Shown here: positions 36,178 through 48,800 of the stretch, one piece after another
How positions within the stretch are numbered: position 1 is the stretch's first letter
Layout: every line of letters begins with the position of its first letter
DNA from: Apostichopus japonicus
Taxonomy: Eukaryota > Echinodermata > Holothuroidea > Aspidochirotida > Stichopodidae
DNA: 64,000 nucleotides
Reading direction: 5' to 3'
NCBI RefSeq assembly: GCF_037975245.1
Contig: NC_092567.1
Coordinates: 1,157,714 to 1,221,713, forward strand
Made by a program: the position numbers and the translations under genes
The notes under the pieces: generated by a model
Told to the model about the DNA's origin: nothing
The model's database searches: none
The model's input: the letters and a program-made list of their open reading frames with translations, nothing else

Positions 36178-37560
36178 TCAGTCAGTATGGCTGTACTTTT
36201 TGTAACGAAGTGAAGATCTCGCAAGGATGTTTATAATATTTGTGATATTTACATATGTATCTTGTCTCATACGAAACTGAAACTCTGTGTTATAGCAGCA
36301 CAGATGGGGAGGTACCTCGGCGCTATTTATGATTCTAAGCTGTTCGTCACGTGGTACATTCACGATCCTGTTCGACAGCGGATGCAACCAATTGAATCCC
36401 CGTGTAACAGTATTAGACTGATTTAAATTTCTCCATGTTAGATATTCTATATTCATGTCAGGTAAATGTAATAAGGTTTTATAGTAAGTGAGATATTCGG
36501 GGTTCAATGCGTAAGGGTATAGTTCCATTACCACAGAACCTGGTTGAAGAAACATGCTGAGAATAAACGCTGCTCCGTGCATCCCAGTTATCAATCTAGC
36601 ACAAGAAACAACCTTGATGACATCACTTATATGAGACATTTTATTCACTTCCAAATGAAGAAAGACCATCTTTAATTGAAATTCCTTTTCTATTTTGGAG
36701 GCTAGTTCCTTTTCGTTTAACAATCTTCGTGTTCTTAAACGAGAGAATACTACACCGTATTCTTCACTTGGACAGGTAGATGGAATGTTCAATCTTCTTC
36801 GAATATAAGCTGTGAAATTCCGTATATGTGTTGCCGTAACTTTTGAATCAACAAGGGGTCCTTCTGGTTCATTGAAACCAATTTGATACCATAGGGATTC
36901 TTTTGTTAACCCCACAGTTATATCTTGAAAACATGTAAATGAATCATCAGGTTCTAGTTGTAAATCGGTCTCTAGTAATTGCGTGTCTTTTGAAAATAAG
37001 TTGTACAAGCCATATGCTTCCTCCAACCACAAACTTCGAAATGAGACAAGCGTTCGTTGTGGCACATCGTCTGTAATGTCCCCATGACGTAATAGCGTGT
37101 AAAACAAAGGCATAAGTTCGTCGTGAATGGCATGTGCTATATTTCCCGGTATGAATCGACGAAAAAGCAGATATTTACCTTCCTTATAGTTTATCAATAT
37201 CTTATCACGAAACTTGAAGTTTAAGTCATGTACCGTTGTGTAGGTAAATAAATCGGGTTGAGCCGTCGACAGTGAAATAACAATAGTTTCTTGAACATTG
37301 GTATTATTAATGACAAAAAACCTCTTCGAATGATGTGAAAAACATAAATTTTTGAAATTACAGATGTTATCATTTGGTTCCTGTCCAGAACACCAGGCAA
37401 TATAACCTTCAGGTATGCTATAGTTCAGCTTGTCTCGATAAATCTGAGATGGAAATATTCCCATAAAGGTTTTTTGCCATTGAATTGTGAATAAGGCATT
37501 ATACATCAACACAGACAACAAAACAACCTTAATAACCTCCCTAACTTCTACAGACGCCAT
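36178..37560 (-). CDS. POMGNT2-like protein O-mannose beta-1,4-N-acetylglucosaminyltransferase (GT61 family), intronless
   Basis: A single 460-codon frame. Residues 10-26 form a hydrophobic segment after a short cytoplasmic start, as in a type II ER membrane enzyme. Family landmarks include GNIAHAIHDELMPLFYTLL at 139-157, VGLTKESLWYQIGFNEPEGP at 216-235, VVFSRLRTRRLLNE at 270-283, MHGAAF at 327-332 and MELYPYALNPEYLTYYKTLL at 345-364, then TWRNLNQSNTVTR. These match vertebrate POMGNT2 closely in order and spacing. That enzyme adds GlcNAc to O-mannose on alpha-dystroglycan in the ER. Vertebrate POMGNT2 is about 580 residues with a C-terminal fibronectin III domain; this protein stops before that domain, so acceptor range may differ. 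The frame is intact although no intron is present. A pseudogene copy lies at 61769-62692. Another GT61 activity (EOGT-like) is less likely. Confidence 0.88.
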   Translation of the reverse strand: MASVEVREVIKVVLLSVLMYNALFTIQWQKTFMGIFPSQIYRDKLNYSIPEGYIAWCSGQEPNDNICNFKNLCFSHHSKRFFVINNTNVQETIVISLSTAQPDLFTYTTVHDLNFKFRDKILINYKEGKYLLFRRFIPGNIAHAIHDELMPLFYTLLRHGDITDDVPQRTLVSFRSLWLEEAYGLYNLFSKDTQLLETDLQLEPDDSFTCFQDITVGLTKESLWYQIGFNEPEGPLVDSKVTATHIRNFTAYIRRRLNIPSTCPSEEYGVVFSRLRTRRLLNEKELASKIEKEFQLKMVFLHLEVNKMSHISDVIKVVSCARLITGMHGAAFILSMFLQPGSVVMELYPYALNPEYLTYYKTLLHLPDMNIEYLTWRNLNQSNTVTRGFNWLHPLSNRIVNVPRDEQLRIINSAEVPPHLCCYNTEFQFRMRQDTYVNITNIINILARSSLRYKKYSHTD

Positions 37561-39104
37561 GCTTCACGCCGCGTCGTCAACAAGTTAACAACGATGTAGG
37601 CTACCACCTTCATATGAAAGTGGTAGTTACCCGACGTTTGCCTTACACGTCTTTGGTTGCGTATAGTTGGCTTACTTATATATTCCTACAATAGTAGGTA
37701 TGTGAGCGTATAGTTGGCTTACATATACATTCCTACATGGCATTTGGTGCTTACTTCATAGTATTAAATATCGTGAATGTTATCTTCCAGTTCACTAATG
37801 CACTAAGTATACCTACAACATCGCGAGGTATGCACGTATTATCCATCACGTTGGGCCTCAGAAATGACTTTCCATCACTCTCAATAACTTTCAAGCTTTT
37901 CAGCCTGGTATTCCTTGGATAAAAACTGTCTGAACGAAAACAATTGCTTGTGTAATCAGCCAATCTGCATACGCTAAATTTCACTTCGAAAAATCATTAC
38001 AGTAGCCTAAACAAGTAAATTTCACAAATTGTTTAATTTAAATATGTCCTTCGCAACTGATGAGTGAGAAAACACTTGATCCCTCTGACAGCTGAACAAG
38101 TTAACACTGTCGACCTAAATAAAACCTGTACTGACTTTTACCAAGATGTCCGTTGTCTGGGTGACTTTCTTGAACTAATACACACAAATACATAGCCTGT
38201 GCTGTATCAACTCAAACTTAGAATAAAGGACAAAGAAGAAGCAATATCAACAACAGTGCAATACCGATACGCTGGCTAGTTTCTTTTTGAATTTATTCAA
38301 TAAGAATTTGTATTCGTTTCGGTCAGTGAGCCTCTTCAATAGTCATTATTGTCCGTTCCCTAATCAGACAAAGCAGTAACCTGTTAATTCTGGCTTAACA
38401 ATAAAAATCGACTAGCTCGGGGTCTATGTAATGGCTAATTGGCAGGCAACTATGAATATGGTAATCAACATATATACTGCATAGATTCACTACAGCGTAC
38501 AAGTGAGCATAACACGTACATAATGACATAACTTTCACAACAGGTGAGCTAAAATGGCGTAAACGAGAGAAAACTTAAAAGGCGATTGAAAATATCTACG
38601 CATTATTGTTAAAATTGTGACAGAACTTTTAAAAGCTGGACTGAAATAAATGTGCCTGTAAATATAAATGTGTCATGCTTTAGTCACCTTTTCGCTCTGA
38701 AGTATTTTCAGTAATATAAAATTAAAATTAAATGTCTGTGCACAGAAGGAGTATTTCCGTCTGCCATTTACTTACTCAGAGAAAAGTTGTACTCATGAAA
38801 ACAGATAGATGTTTATACAGGGAAATAATATCATTCCTTTCTTGATATTATAAAAGTAATATTTAACATTATTATATGAAGAAAAACGTAAGTAGTTAAT
38901 ATAACAAGTGAGTCATTGGTGACTAAACCATTTATATTTGCCATCCAAAATATTTGACTCTATTAATCGGTGCATGATTTGTACTTTTGCTTAGACTGCA
39001 TATGTACTCTTCCCTTTCTCATCCAATTCAGCCGACGCGGGATGAGTCACCCGAACCGAATTTACAGTTGCTTATAATAGTGTTTTCGACTTGAATATAT
39101 TGCG

Positions 39105-39367
39105 CATTTATATGCATCTGTGTTATAACATGATAACACGTGTTATGCTAGAGGCACATTTTATTGCGGCCTGTGTTAAAAAAATATAAAAATATAAAAA
39201 ATAAAAAAATATTTTATATTATATAAAAATATTTTAAAATATTTAAAAAAATATATATATATAATACCACTACGATTTACTGTATTGTATCTTTAACATA
39301 TCTAGCTCTCGCATGCTCCCAAAACATAACACGTGTTAGTGTGTTATAACACCCTGGCATATAAATG
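39105..39367. repeat. Palindromic AT-rich element with about 43-bp inverted ends
   Basis: The left arm (39105-39147) reads ATTTATATGC, then TGTTATAACATGATAACACG and TGTTATG. The right arm (about 39324-39367), reverse-complemented, reads ATTTATATGC, then TGTTATAACACACTAACACG and TGTTATG. Each arm contains AACACGTGTTA. The core is a run of A/T words (AAATATAAAA, ATATATAT). It looks like a MITE or cruciform-forming palindrome; no clear target duplication was found. It is missing from the corresponding part of the second duplication copy. Confidence 0.75.
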
Positions 39368-39584
39368 CATAATATGCTACACGTTAAGAACAAATATAAG
39401 CTCACACATTTTCGGCTTGGGTGGATGAGTTTAACCTTGTCCAATATATGGTATGAGAAGCGACTTACTTTTATTTACTCAACAAGTATCCTGAAAATCG
39501 TACATCAATATGTCGTTTCTGCAGGTACAAACGCTGTGATAAAATACAGGTAAATGTGATAGCCCTTTCCTGCGTAGAAATCAG

Positions 39585-40165
39585 CAAGCTTGAACTGGTA
39601 CACCCATCATAAACCAAACTGACTAGACATGTATGATAATGTTTGCTATTTAATGAATAGTTTGCATGAAACCATATAACAACATGACGGTTGTACGGTA
39701 AGAAACACCTTAATAAGACACAACTTTAACATTATTTTGATGTATGTATGTATGTGTGTATTTAAGATCCTCCTGCAAGCAGGAACTCGCGAAGAAACCT
39801 CATTGGCTTGTCAAAGCAGCAAGCTGACCGAAGTCAGTCTCTTACATTCATATTTAACGTTGATGAATATACAACCATAAAGGTTGTATGGTGATACACC
39901 CATCATAAACTTGAATAGAACTGTAAGAAACTGCTTGCTATTTAATGAATAGTTTGCATGAAACCATATAAAACCATGACGGTTGTAAGGGTACAAACAC
40001 CTTAATAAGACACAACATTACCATTATTTGGATGAATATACAAACCATCAAGGTTGTATAGTGATGCACCCATCATACTCAAGAACTGGACTAGATGTAT
40101 TAAACTGCATGTTGTAGCTAGCATGAACCAATATGACGGTTTAACAATAATAAGACACTTGTTCA
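39585..40165. repeat. Tandem/near-tandem repeat, 3 diverged units
   Basis: Three units share ACACCCATCATA, GCTATTTAATGAATAGTTTG, CATGAAACCATATAA and ACACCTTAATAAGACACAAC, at about 39598, 39895 and 40068. A related unit is present near 63585-63715 in the second duplication copy. Confidence 0.8.
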
Positions 40166-40239
40166 TTTGATTTGATTACCCTCGTCTTGCTTTTCCATCA
40201 TTCGATGTTAAAGTAAAAGATGAATGAAACATCTGTAGA

Positions 40240-42008
40240 CAGGGGCGGGATTTGAGTTGTAAAAGTGGGGGGGGGGGCAAACCTGCCAGCAAGACTACCT
40301 AAGCGGAGCGCCACCATCGGTTGGCGCGGAGCGTACAAGAAATTTTTTGGCTTTACAAACCCTATAGATGGCCGGAAACGGCACTTCCCGAGTGCTCTAA
40401 GCTGCATGTACCCATCCTTGAAATATGGATCTCATGTCTGCAATTGTATCTAGATTATTTATCCTTTCAAAATTTGAAGAGGATTGATAGCAGAACATAT
40501 GGTCAGATGGTGATGTACAACTTTTGTTATACGTCACTATCTAACCGGAGCGCCATCATCGGTTGGCAAGGAGCGTCGATATTTTCGATGAAAGGTACCC
40601 TTACATCGGTAAAATTAACACCCTTATCATAGGCTTTAAATTGCATCTAAACAATTAATGAACGTGTGTAAATTTAGGGAGGACGGATAGAAGAACTTAT
40701 ATGGTGATGTACAACTGAAGCTTATACGTCACTATTTAGGCGGTGCACCACCATCAGTTGGCGCGGCGCGTCGCAATTTAAGCAAAAAGGAAATCCTAGA
40801 TCAGCAAAATGACACCTCTGGTAAAAATAAATCGCATCTAGACAGTTCTTTCCCCCTAAAATTATTAGTATATTGTGCATTGGACCGATCAAGAATATGT
40901 TCAGCACCCACTTCGAAATTCTCCCCGCGGTCCCCACTTCTTGGAGCACTTGGCAAATACTGGGGGCTGAACATACCTTTACCCCCTCCCCCACCTTTTT
41001 CATGGGTGATAAGCCCCTCAAGTCCACCGGTTCCGTCGCCACTGAAGTCGAGGTGGGTTGACTTTTGGATTTTACAATGCGACTAGGTGCAACATGGAGC
41101 AATATTTACGGGTCATTTCATAGTACTGGCTGAGATTTTGAAAATGAAATTATTACCTGGCAGTACCAGCATTATGTTTGAACTATTGCCAGATTATCAG
41201 GCAACATAGAATGCATAATAAATAGTTGAATCAACATACGTCAGTTTTTTTAGGAAAGAAATCGTGTGCAAGAAATTACCTTTTATGCAAAACCAAACGT
41301 TAGTGTTTCATTCATCATCGAGAATAGATCCGAAAACGGAACTCAAAGCCACACATTATTTTATCGGCCCTACCGAAACTGCCGAGTGCTGTATACTGTA
41401 ACAATGGATTTAATGTGTTACTGTGTAAGTGCCAATTTGTAATTTACATTATTCGATTTGCGTGCATCATTCCAGGATTTCGAGCAGTAAAGAAATTACA
41501 TCGACATTGCCATTGCATATTGTTGAATGACACGGGGGGGGGGGGGGGGAGTGTCATGTGTCAGTGTATTGAATTTCATTATTGATTTCCCAATCTAAAA
41601 TCTGGCTTTCGTAAATCGTTTCTCTGGATTTAGTTATTCAACACATTCAGTAGAGCAGCAACGTTGAAAATCAATTCCTGAAGCTAGCACTGTAGCACAT
41701 GCCGCGGATTCATCACATGCAGAATTGAATCGCTAGTGTGTTAGCTCCAGGATTCGTAACATGTGCTGCGAACCATGTGCTAGCTCCAGCTCCAGTTATT
41801 CTGCATGCTACATGTTACGATGTTACACACAAATTCGACTTAGATTCGAAACAAATAGGCCTATTTGATAGAGCTGTTGTGGGGGGAATAATTTCGATTA
41901 TAGGTTGTGCACATTTGTCTGCAAAAAAGACAAAAAAGTGAACTTAGGTCTGTGAAAAAGTGGGGGTAAATGCCCCCTCTTGCCCCCCCCCCCGGAATCC
42001 CGCCCATG
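40240..42008. mobile_element. Non-autonomous hAT element, 1,769 bp, with exact 8-bp target duplication
   Basis: The target duplication TCTGTAGA is present at 40232-40239 and 42009-42016. Ends are CAGGGGCGGGATT and, reverse-complemented, CATGGGCGGGATT, followed by G-runs on both sides. The left third contains three sub-repeats with GGAGCGCCACCATCGGTTGG-like words (about 40299, 40546 and 40739). No transposase frame is recognised, so it was mobilised in trans. It is absent from the paralogous position in the second duplication copy. Confidence 0.93.
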
Positions 42009-42054
42009 TCTGTAGAAAACAAAACAGCTTATCTTATCAGTGTGTCAGAACTGT

Positions 42055-42650
42055 TTGCTTCAAGTCACTTTTGATACAAAACCTACAAAGTGTATTGCTC
42101 CCATATGGCGTGACATGGTAAACGTTATGTAGGAGTCAACTGAAGATTCTATCAAAGTGTTTAGATTACGGTTCCGTTTTATCGAGTTTCAAATCCTCAA
42201 TATGGTTTGTTAAAGATGATAAATGATATTTACGTAAAGTGTCATTAATGCAATCATCACATCTTTATTACTGCTTAAACACGACCGTAGTACAAGATTG
42301 CTTTGTTTGTTGTCCTTCCTTCGTATAAACTATCCTGTATTCAAACTTCCTGTGAATTCAAATTAAGCAATCAAATTTAAAATGTTGCTTCAAGTCACTT
42401 TTGTTACAAAGGATATTGCTCCCATATATGGTTTAATGGGAAATTCATGTAGGATGTTTTCATTACGGGTACCCTTTTTGGTGATATTTACCGGAACCGT
42501 AATTTATGTAGTATGACATCTCTATTACTTCCTAATCACGTCCGAAATGGAATATTTATTTCCCATTTCTTTGTTTTCCTCCGTATAAACTATACTCTTT
42601 CCTAACACCCTGTGGACTGAAGGTCAAACATTTATATAAAAAATTATGGG
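42055..42650 (+). repeat. 330-bp tandem duplication upstream of the fibrinogen-related gene
   Basis: TTGCTTCAAGTCACTTTTG occurs at 42055 and 42385. The two units also share ATTGCTCCCATAT, ATTACGG, TTTACG/TTTACC, CATCTTTATTACT-like and CCTTCGTATAAACTAT-like words. The second unit ends in a TATA box; the first does not. The gene's proximal 5' region has therefore been duplicated. Confidence 0.8.
42633..42640 (+). promoter_or_regulatory. TATA box of the fibrinogen-related gene
   Basis: TATATAAA lies 83 bp upstream of the start codon, predicting transcription start near 42662-42668. Spacing to the ATG fits a short 5' UTR without an intron. Confidence 0.6.
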
Positions 42651-42722
42651 CATAAAGGTCCAGAACCAACGCAGGGACAAATCATATCGCATTTGTCTAA
42701 GTTACTCTCGAAGTTCTTCAAA

Positions 42723-42860
42723 ATGAATTCTTTCAAACTAGCTTTGGTGGTGTTATGCTTACTCTCCTTACCATCTGGAAATAGATGCTTGCCAGGACGG
42801 AAAGATCCACAACGTGTAAGGGGTCAGCTGGAATCAATGGGTCCTCCAGAGGGTCATACG
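42723..42860 (+). CDS. Fibrinogen-related gene exon 1: signal peptide
   Basis: The ATG at 42723 has an A-rich context (AAAATGA) and begins [19 protein letters not shown], a typical secretion signal with likely cleavage near residue 19-22. The rest is polar. The donor ACG|GTAACT at 42861 keeps phase 0. A stronger in-exon donor, CGT|GTAAGG at 42816, would also give phase 0 and a protein 15 residues shorter; either may be used. Confidence 0.8.
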
Positions 42861-45800
42861 GTAACTTATATACGTTTCTTATCATAATATAAGACTCAGC
42901 TTTAACAGGCATCATTTTATACTTCATACTGAACATGGCTATGACATACGTACGGTGTGTGAATTATACAAAATCTGAGCTTCATAAATGAGATAATACT
43001 TACTTTAATGTAATTAATGAAGTGTTTAGCATTTAACCCCTTCATTTTTTAAGTGCAGTACATTACAAGTAAAGAAACTCCTAATCTGAATGTTAGCGAT
43101 TAATTTAATTAAGAAAAAGTAGACATAAAGTTAAGATTTAAGATTTACCATGGTCAATTTCCGAAAATACGTTAGTACGGGAAAAATCAGGAACTGTCTC
43201 ATTGAAATACAGTTAATATATTGAAAGTTGGTTCGTTCGGCTATAAAACAACTTTTCACTTAAATGTACGGACGAAGCAATTAGAATACGGCATATTGCA
43301 ATGCAATGAAGTAAATAATTTAAACAGGTTATGTAAAATTCCTCATAATGCTTTATTATTCAATTAATTAAATAGTTATTCATCTGTTCATCAGATGCAG
43401 AAGCCATATCGAAGAAAAGCTTAGATGGAACCAAAATGGATTTAGAAATGGTAGTAGTACTGCTGGACACATCCTAGCATTGAGGCGCATATTAGAGGAA
43501 GCAGATATTCACAATCTCCCCCTCATGGCAACCTTCGTTGACTTTCGCAAGGCATTCGACTCGATTCATAGAGGAAAAATGTTCAAAATACTCAGGGCTT
43601 ATGGAATACCGGAAAAAATGGTCAGTGCCATCCAAGTTATGTACAAAAACACCGAAGCCATCGTTCTCTCACCCGACGGTGCCACTGATCCTTTCCAAAT
43701 CAAAGCAGGAGTTCTACAGGGCGATACTCTGGCCCTGTTTTTATTCATTGTCGTAGTAGACTACATAATGAGGAAATCAACCATAAATGCAGAGCAACTA
43801 GGCTTCACACTCAACCAAAGAAGAAGCTCAAGATATCCAAAAGAAGTCCTATGTGATCTAGATTTTGCGGATGATATTGTCCTATGTAGCGATGATCAGC
43901 ACAACGGTCAAGAGCTACTGCAAAAGGTTGAAAAGCATGCTAGAAGTGTGGGCCTTAGACTTAATGAGTCAAAAACTGAATATCTCACAGTCAACATCAA
44001 AACCCAGGACAAAATCGACATCAAAATAAGTAGTGGTGCAAAACTAAATGAAGTCGACAACTACAAGTACCTTGGTTCCCTTGTGAGAGACAGTAAAAGT
44101 GAAATCAACAAACGAATTGGCATGGCATGGTCTGCTTGTAATAAAATGGACACTGTGTGGAAATCTGGCCTCAACAGAAAGACCAAACTAGACATTTTTA
44201 AATCAACTGTACAGTCTGTCATCATGTATGGCTCCGATACATGGACAGTTACGAAGGAATTGGAAGCAAAATTAGATGGGTGCTACACAAGACTTTTACG
44301 GAAATGTTTAAATGTTCATTGGAGTCAACATATGACAAATACTGAACTGTATGGCAATGAACCAAAACTATCCTGTAAGATACAACAACGCCGTCTCAAA
44401 CTAGCAGGGCACTCATACAGGAACACCAAGGAACCAGTCTCTCAACGTATCATGTGGACACCAAAACATGGAAGGAGAAATAGGGGAAAACATAAGCTCA
44501 GCTATATAGATGTAGTTGCTAGGGACATCGGGGTGCTTCAAACTGATCTTCCTAACTTAATGAGGGACAGAAATAATTGGGCAAATCTCATTATGATTCC
44601 GACTTCTGTCGACTAGAGAGAGAGAGAGATTCATCTGTTAAATTAAGTAACCAAGTAATCAATCAAAAAAGTGTCAAGTTTACTTTTCTACCATTATCAC
44701 ATAGTACAGAAACCATTTTCACAAGAATTTCATTATTATACATTAATACTACATTATTAAATAAGTTCACTGATCGTTAATGTAGTATGAAGTGATTTTG
44801 TCTCTAATATAAATTACAAACATCAGAGAAAGTAGTTGGTAAAGGTGTCAGAATAAGAAAAAGCTATTGTTGTCTAGTACCTTCGGTGTATATTATATGA
44901 TGTTTCTTACTACCTAATATGTGTATATTATATGTTGTTTCTTATGCTGTTTCTTACTTCCTAATATGTGTATATTATATGCTGTTTCTTATGCTGTTTC
45001 TTACTACCTAATATGTGTATATTATATGTTGTTTCTTATGCTGTTTCTTACTACCTAATATGTGTATATTATATGTTGTTTCTTATGCTGTTTCTTACTA
45101 TCTAATATGTGTATATTATATGTTGTTTCTTATGCTGTTTCTTACTTCATAAAAAGAGGAAGAAAATAAGATGGGCAGGCAGGAAAACGACATGAGCTTA
45201 ACCAGTGAAGATTTAATGTGACGTTTAAGTGAAATTTTAAATTGACGCAAGGACTTCATATCTTTTAAATTGTTTGGAAGGGAATTCCAGATAATAACAT
45301 CACGACTGCAAATTTGCTATTGGTTCAGCATTGACCCTAAGTAAGCAATGTGAATATAGTTTTTTGAACTAGTAACGGTAATTACGAAAGTCGCAGTTAT
45401 ATGCGAAAGAAACGAGTTAACGCTTGTTGGTAAGATTCCATGGTTTTACATGAGTTATACATGACTTATCAATGTATACTTTATACTATATGTATATAAA
45501 CAATGTAATGATAACTATGTAGGCCAAAACTATGCGAGATGTTGGAGTCCTTATACAGAGGTGCACTATGGGTATTATGTGAATCATTATAAATATTTCT
45601 GATAGTCTTATTTGTAAGAGAAGCAGATTTGAGAGCGTTGTGTTAAAGTGGTTAAAACAGTGGACTTGTGATCTAAGGATTGCAGGTTCGAGTCCTGGCC
45701 AGATCAGATGTGGCCTTGGGCAAGGCACTTTATCTCCATTGCCTATCTTCACTTCGGTATATAAATGGGGACCTGTGAGATAAACTGTCAGTTTAGATGA

Positions 45801-48800
45801 GTAAGCCTCATTACAGTGGACACACTGGACTCTGTTTCTCAAGTAACATGTAATCCAGTCATATGCAACCCCATGATAAGCATATAGTTATATTAACAGA
45901 ATTATGTGGTCAATGGTATCAAATACCTTCGAGAGATCAAAGAAGATTCATAATGCTGACGTTCTTATTGAGTGATATGAGATTAGCAGGTTACATTTTG
46001 TATTCATTTTAATGATTGACGTAAGTTTATTCCGGCATTAAGTGTATGCAACCTTAAGAACTGAGTAACTCTTTCATACTTTAGCAAATAAATTTAATTT
46101 TTGCGACGAATAGACTTAAAAATACCAGCTGTAGGCCAAGTTTACTTCGAGTTTTTTAATCTTATGGTTGCGTTCAGTTAATGAACAACAACCCTGATAT
46201 CCATTCTCTATAATTTCAGAAACTTGGAATTGGTAGAATCTACATTCTGATCATTGATAGCATCCGTCCAATCTTTAGACAGCAGCTCGTATCGATGTCC
46301 AGAAATATTCCCAACGCTAGTTCAAGCTCACATTTATTTCTCATATAGCATACAAAACTGAAGTACAGTAGTAATTAATAAACTGAAGAATAATGACATA
46401 TGATGGACGTTATTGAAAAGCAAACGCAGTGCTGTTAATCAAAGCTGGTGACCTGTTGGTGCGAAAAAGAATGGAGAAAATAGATTGATACACGATAAAA
46501 ATAAAAATAAGTACATATTACATAAATACTCGTCACATGCCTATATATAACAAGTATTGGTATTGTTACTGTTAATACTTATGTGTGAGCATAGTTTTGA
46601 GACTCTTTTGAAAAGCTTGCAGAGATTTATTTGACTTAATTGTAGAAGGAAATTTGTACCATATGTAAAATATCTATTAAACTGTAATTCACCATGTACA
46701 GTTTGATGGCGGGTCACATGGTAAAATATGGTTATTTCGACTACTGATAGAGGGCTCAATGCTTTCAGACAAATTGATAGCATCATCTATCACACTAGGC
46801 AGTACACCATTGCAATCCCACCAATCTTATACGAGTGAATATCTTTCATCATTAACAAGCTATATTTACGGTATAAATGATTTGTGGAAAGCCTTCTGGG
46901 TTTTATTATAAGTAGTTTGATAAATCTATTTTGTAAATATGTGGAGGATATAAAAAAGTAGTACATGTTGTAACATAAACTTCAATTTCGTAAGGGAGCT
47001 GAGAATAAAGAAATGAATTATAGTCAATTAGAATTGCTATTTCAGTTGGAAAGGGGTTTCTATAATGATAGATAATAACAATTTACATAGATCATTAAGA
47101 TATTGACTCCAGAATACATTTTCATCAAGAAGCAATCCAAACTATTTTGTAAAATGTGATTTAAATATTTCAATACCGACAAATGAGAAACTATCGTAGC
47201 ATGAATGACTTTTCTTAATTGTATGAAACATAAGTAGCTACTTTTGCCAAACCAATTCTTAAGTTGTATGAGACTCAGGTTCAATTCCTTTATTAAATCA
47301 GCACAATTTTTGTCAGAAAGCAACACATTGTATTATCATCAAATAGGCGAAGGGACACCCTAGTGTTATTTTAGTAAAATAACACTCTTAGAATAATTAT
47401 GATTTATGGATTCATTTATGCTCAAAAAAAAAATTGTAATGATCACAAATATCGGTTACTATAATCATTTTCACAAAATATTTGTACTATTTGTAAAAAT
47501 ATGTTCGATTAAGGTTGTATAGGTTTTACAAAGTCTCGTACTCTTTTCGATTTTTGGACAAAATGCATGTGAATATAAGGTGTTATGAAAAGCATTTACA
47601 GATGGAGAGTAAGCTGAATTTAATAGGTGAACAATGAAGTCACCAGCTATAAAACAAGTTTTGTTTTCGACCGAAATGATTTATAGACAATTTCTAATAT
47701 TATGATATAATGAATGCAAATCACTATCATGGGGTTCGGAAAAAACACTTGTTATATTATGACAACGTTGTTCTTACATAATAGTATACACTGTGCTTGA
47801 AGTTTGAAACGAGGAATGCATTACTAATGCGAATTGAACTGTGATATATAGGAGGGTTTTGTAGTATTAAGAAATAAACACATTCAGGTACGTTATAACT
47901 AATGTTGGGGATTTGATAAATTTGCTGAAAAGGGTAGATTGGGGGGAGAAGTTTTTTTGGCATAATTAATACCTTGTTGTAAAATGTTGAATTTTTAACT
48001 TGTAAAAATACATATTTCTTTCTATAAATCATGTTTAAAACCCCACAAGTAAGAAGGAATGTCCAAGTCTTAATGATCACCACAGCAACTTCGTTTCAGC
48101 TCGGAGCCTCTCGGGGCATGTCGGAGCAGCTGGATATTTAACAACATTGACATAAGTTTGCAACCATTTAGGAAATTCAAACAAACGGTAAATTATGTCA
48201 CTGCTGTCAATTGACGAATCTTAAATTTAGCTTAGTCGTTTGAAATCTTAAGTATTTTCTTACTACCCCACAGGTTAACGCTTGTTGTTATTGTACTGAA
48301 GAAGATTATGGGATAAAACAAGAATTGGAAGACATCAAGTATATCCTGAATACGCTCATAAGTACACTGGAAAATGGAGGTTAGTATTCATTTGCTTTGG
48401 GTGTTGTTGATTTCACATAACTATAGTTTACTATTGAATACTATTATAGAAAATTAAAAAGGGTAAATGTAATCCGTCTGTTATATTCATTTATTCCCAT
48501 ATAGAGCAATCTCACACAAATAAACTTCAGAATTTAATGCATTCCATGAGGTTGTTTATGTTTCTTATAATCTACTACAAAAAAGGAGTGTAGAAAGTGT
48601 TTAAACATGTTCTGGAACCAAATATTTCTAAGCAACGATATGTAAGTCGTAGCGTTCCTTTCTTTGTGGAACACTCATTCAAATTTTTTAAGATTCACTT
48701 TTGATTAGTTCACAAATCATTCATTAGTAACAATATTGTTGTCGATGTGTTTGAATTTTGTTCACATTGAGTCTATAAATAACATTTCCGATTATAGATA

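Larger units (their letters stand above)
35547..42250. repeat. Segmental duplication, copy 1 (partner 60880-64000)
   Basis: Homology begins at TACTTTTACAAGACAATGCC (35548) and runs through the POMGNT2-like gene, its 5' flank and the repeats near 39.6-40.2 kb. It resumes beyond the hAT element to about 42250 (TTTAAAGATGAT-like words in both). Copy 1 has extra sequence absent from copy 2: about 36119-36649 (gene 3' end), about 38337-39523 (including an AT-rich inverted repeat) and the hAT at 40240-42008. Orientation is the same in both copies, so it is a direct duplication about 25 kb apart. Confidence 0.85.

Noticed and set aside
40722-41102. 126-codon minus-strand frame
   Set aside because: Lies inside the non-autonomous hAT element, overlaps frames on the other strand, and shows no transposase motifs.
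45640-45720. Possible tRNA gene (good A and B boxes)
   Set aside because: The acceptor stem does not close and a SINE body follows; treated as a SINE. The same applies to 57119-57225 and 30709-30785.
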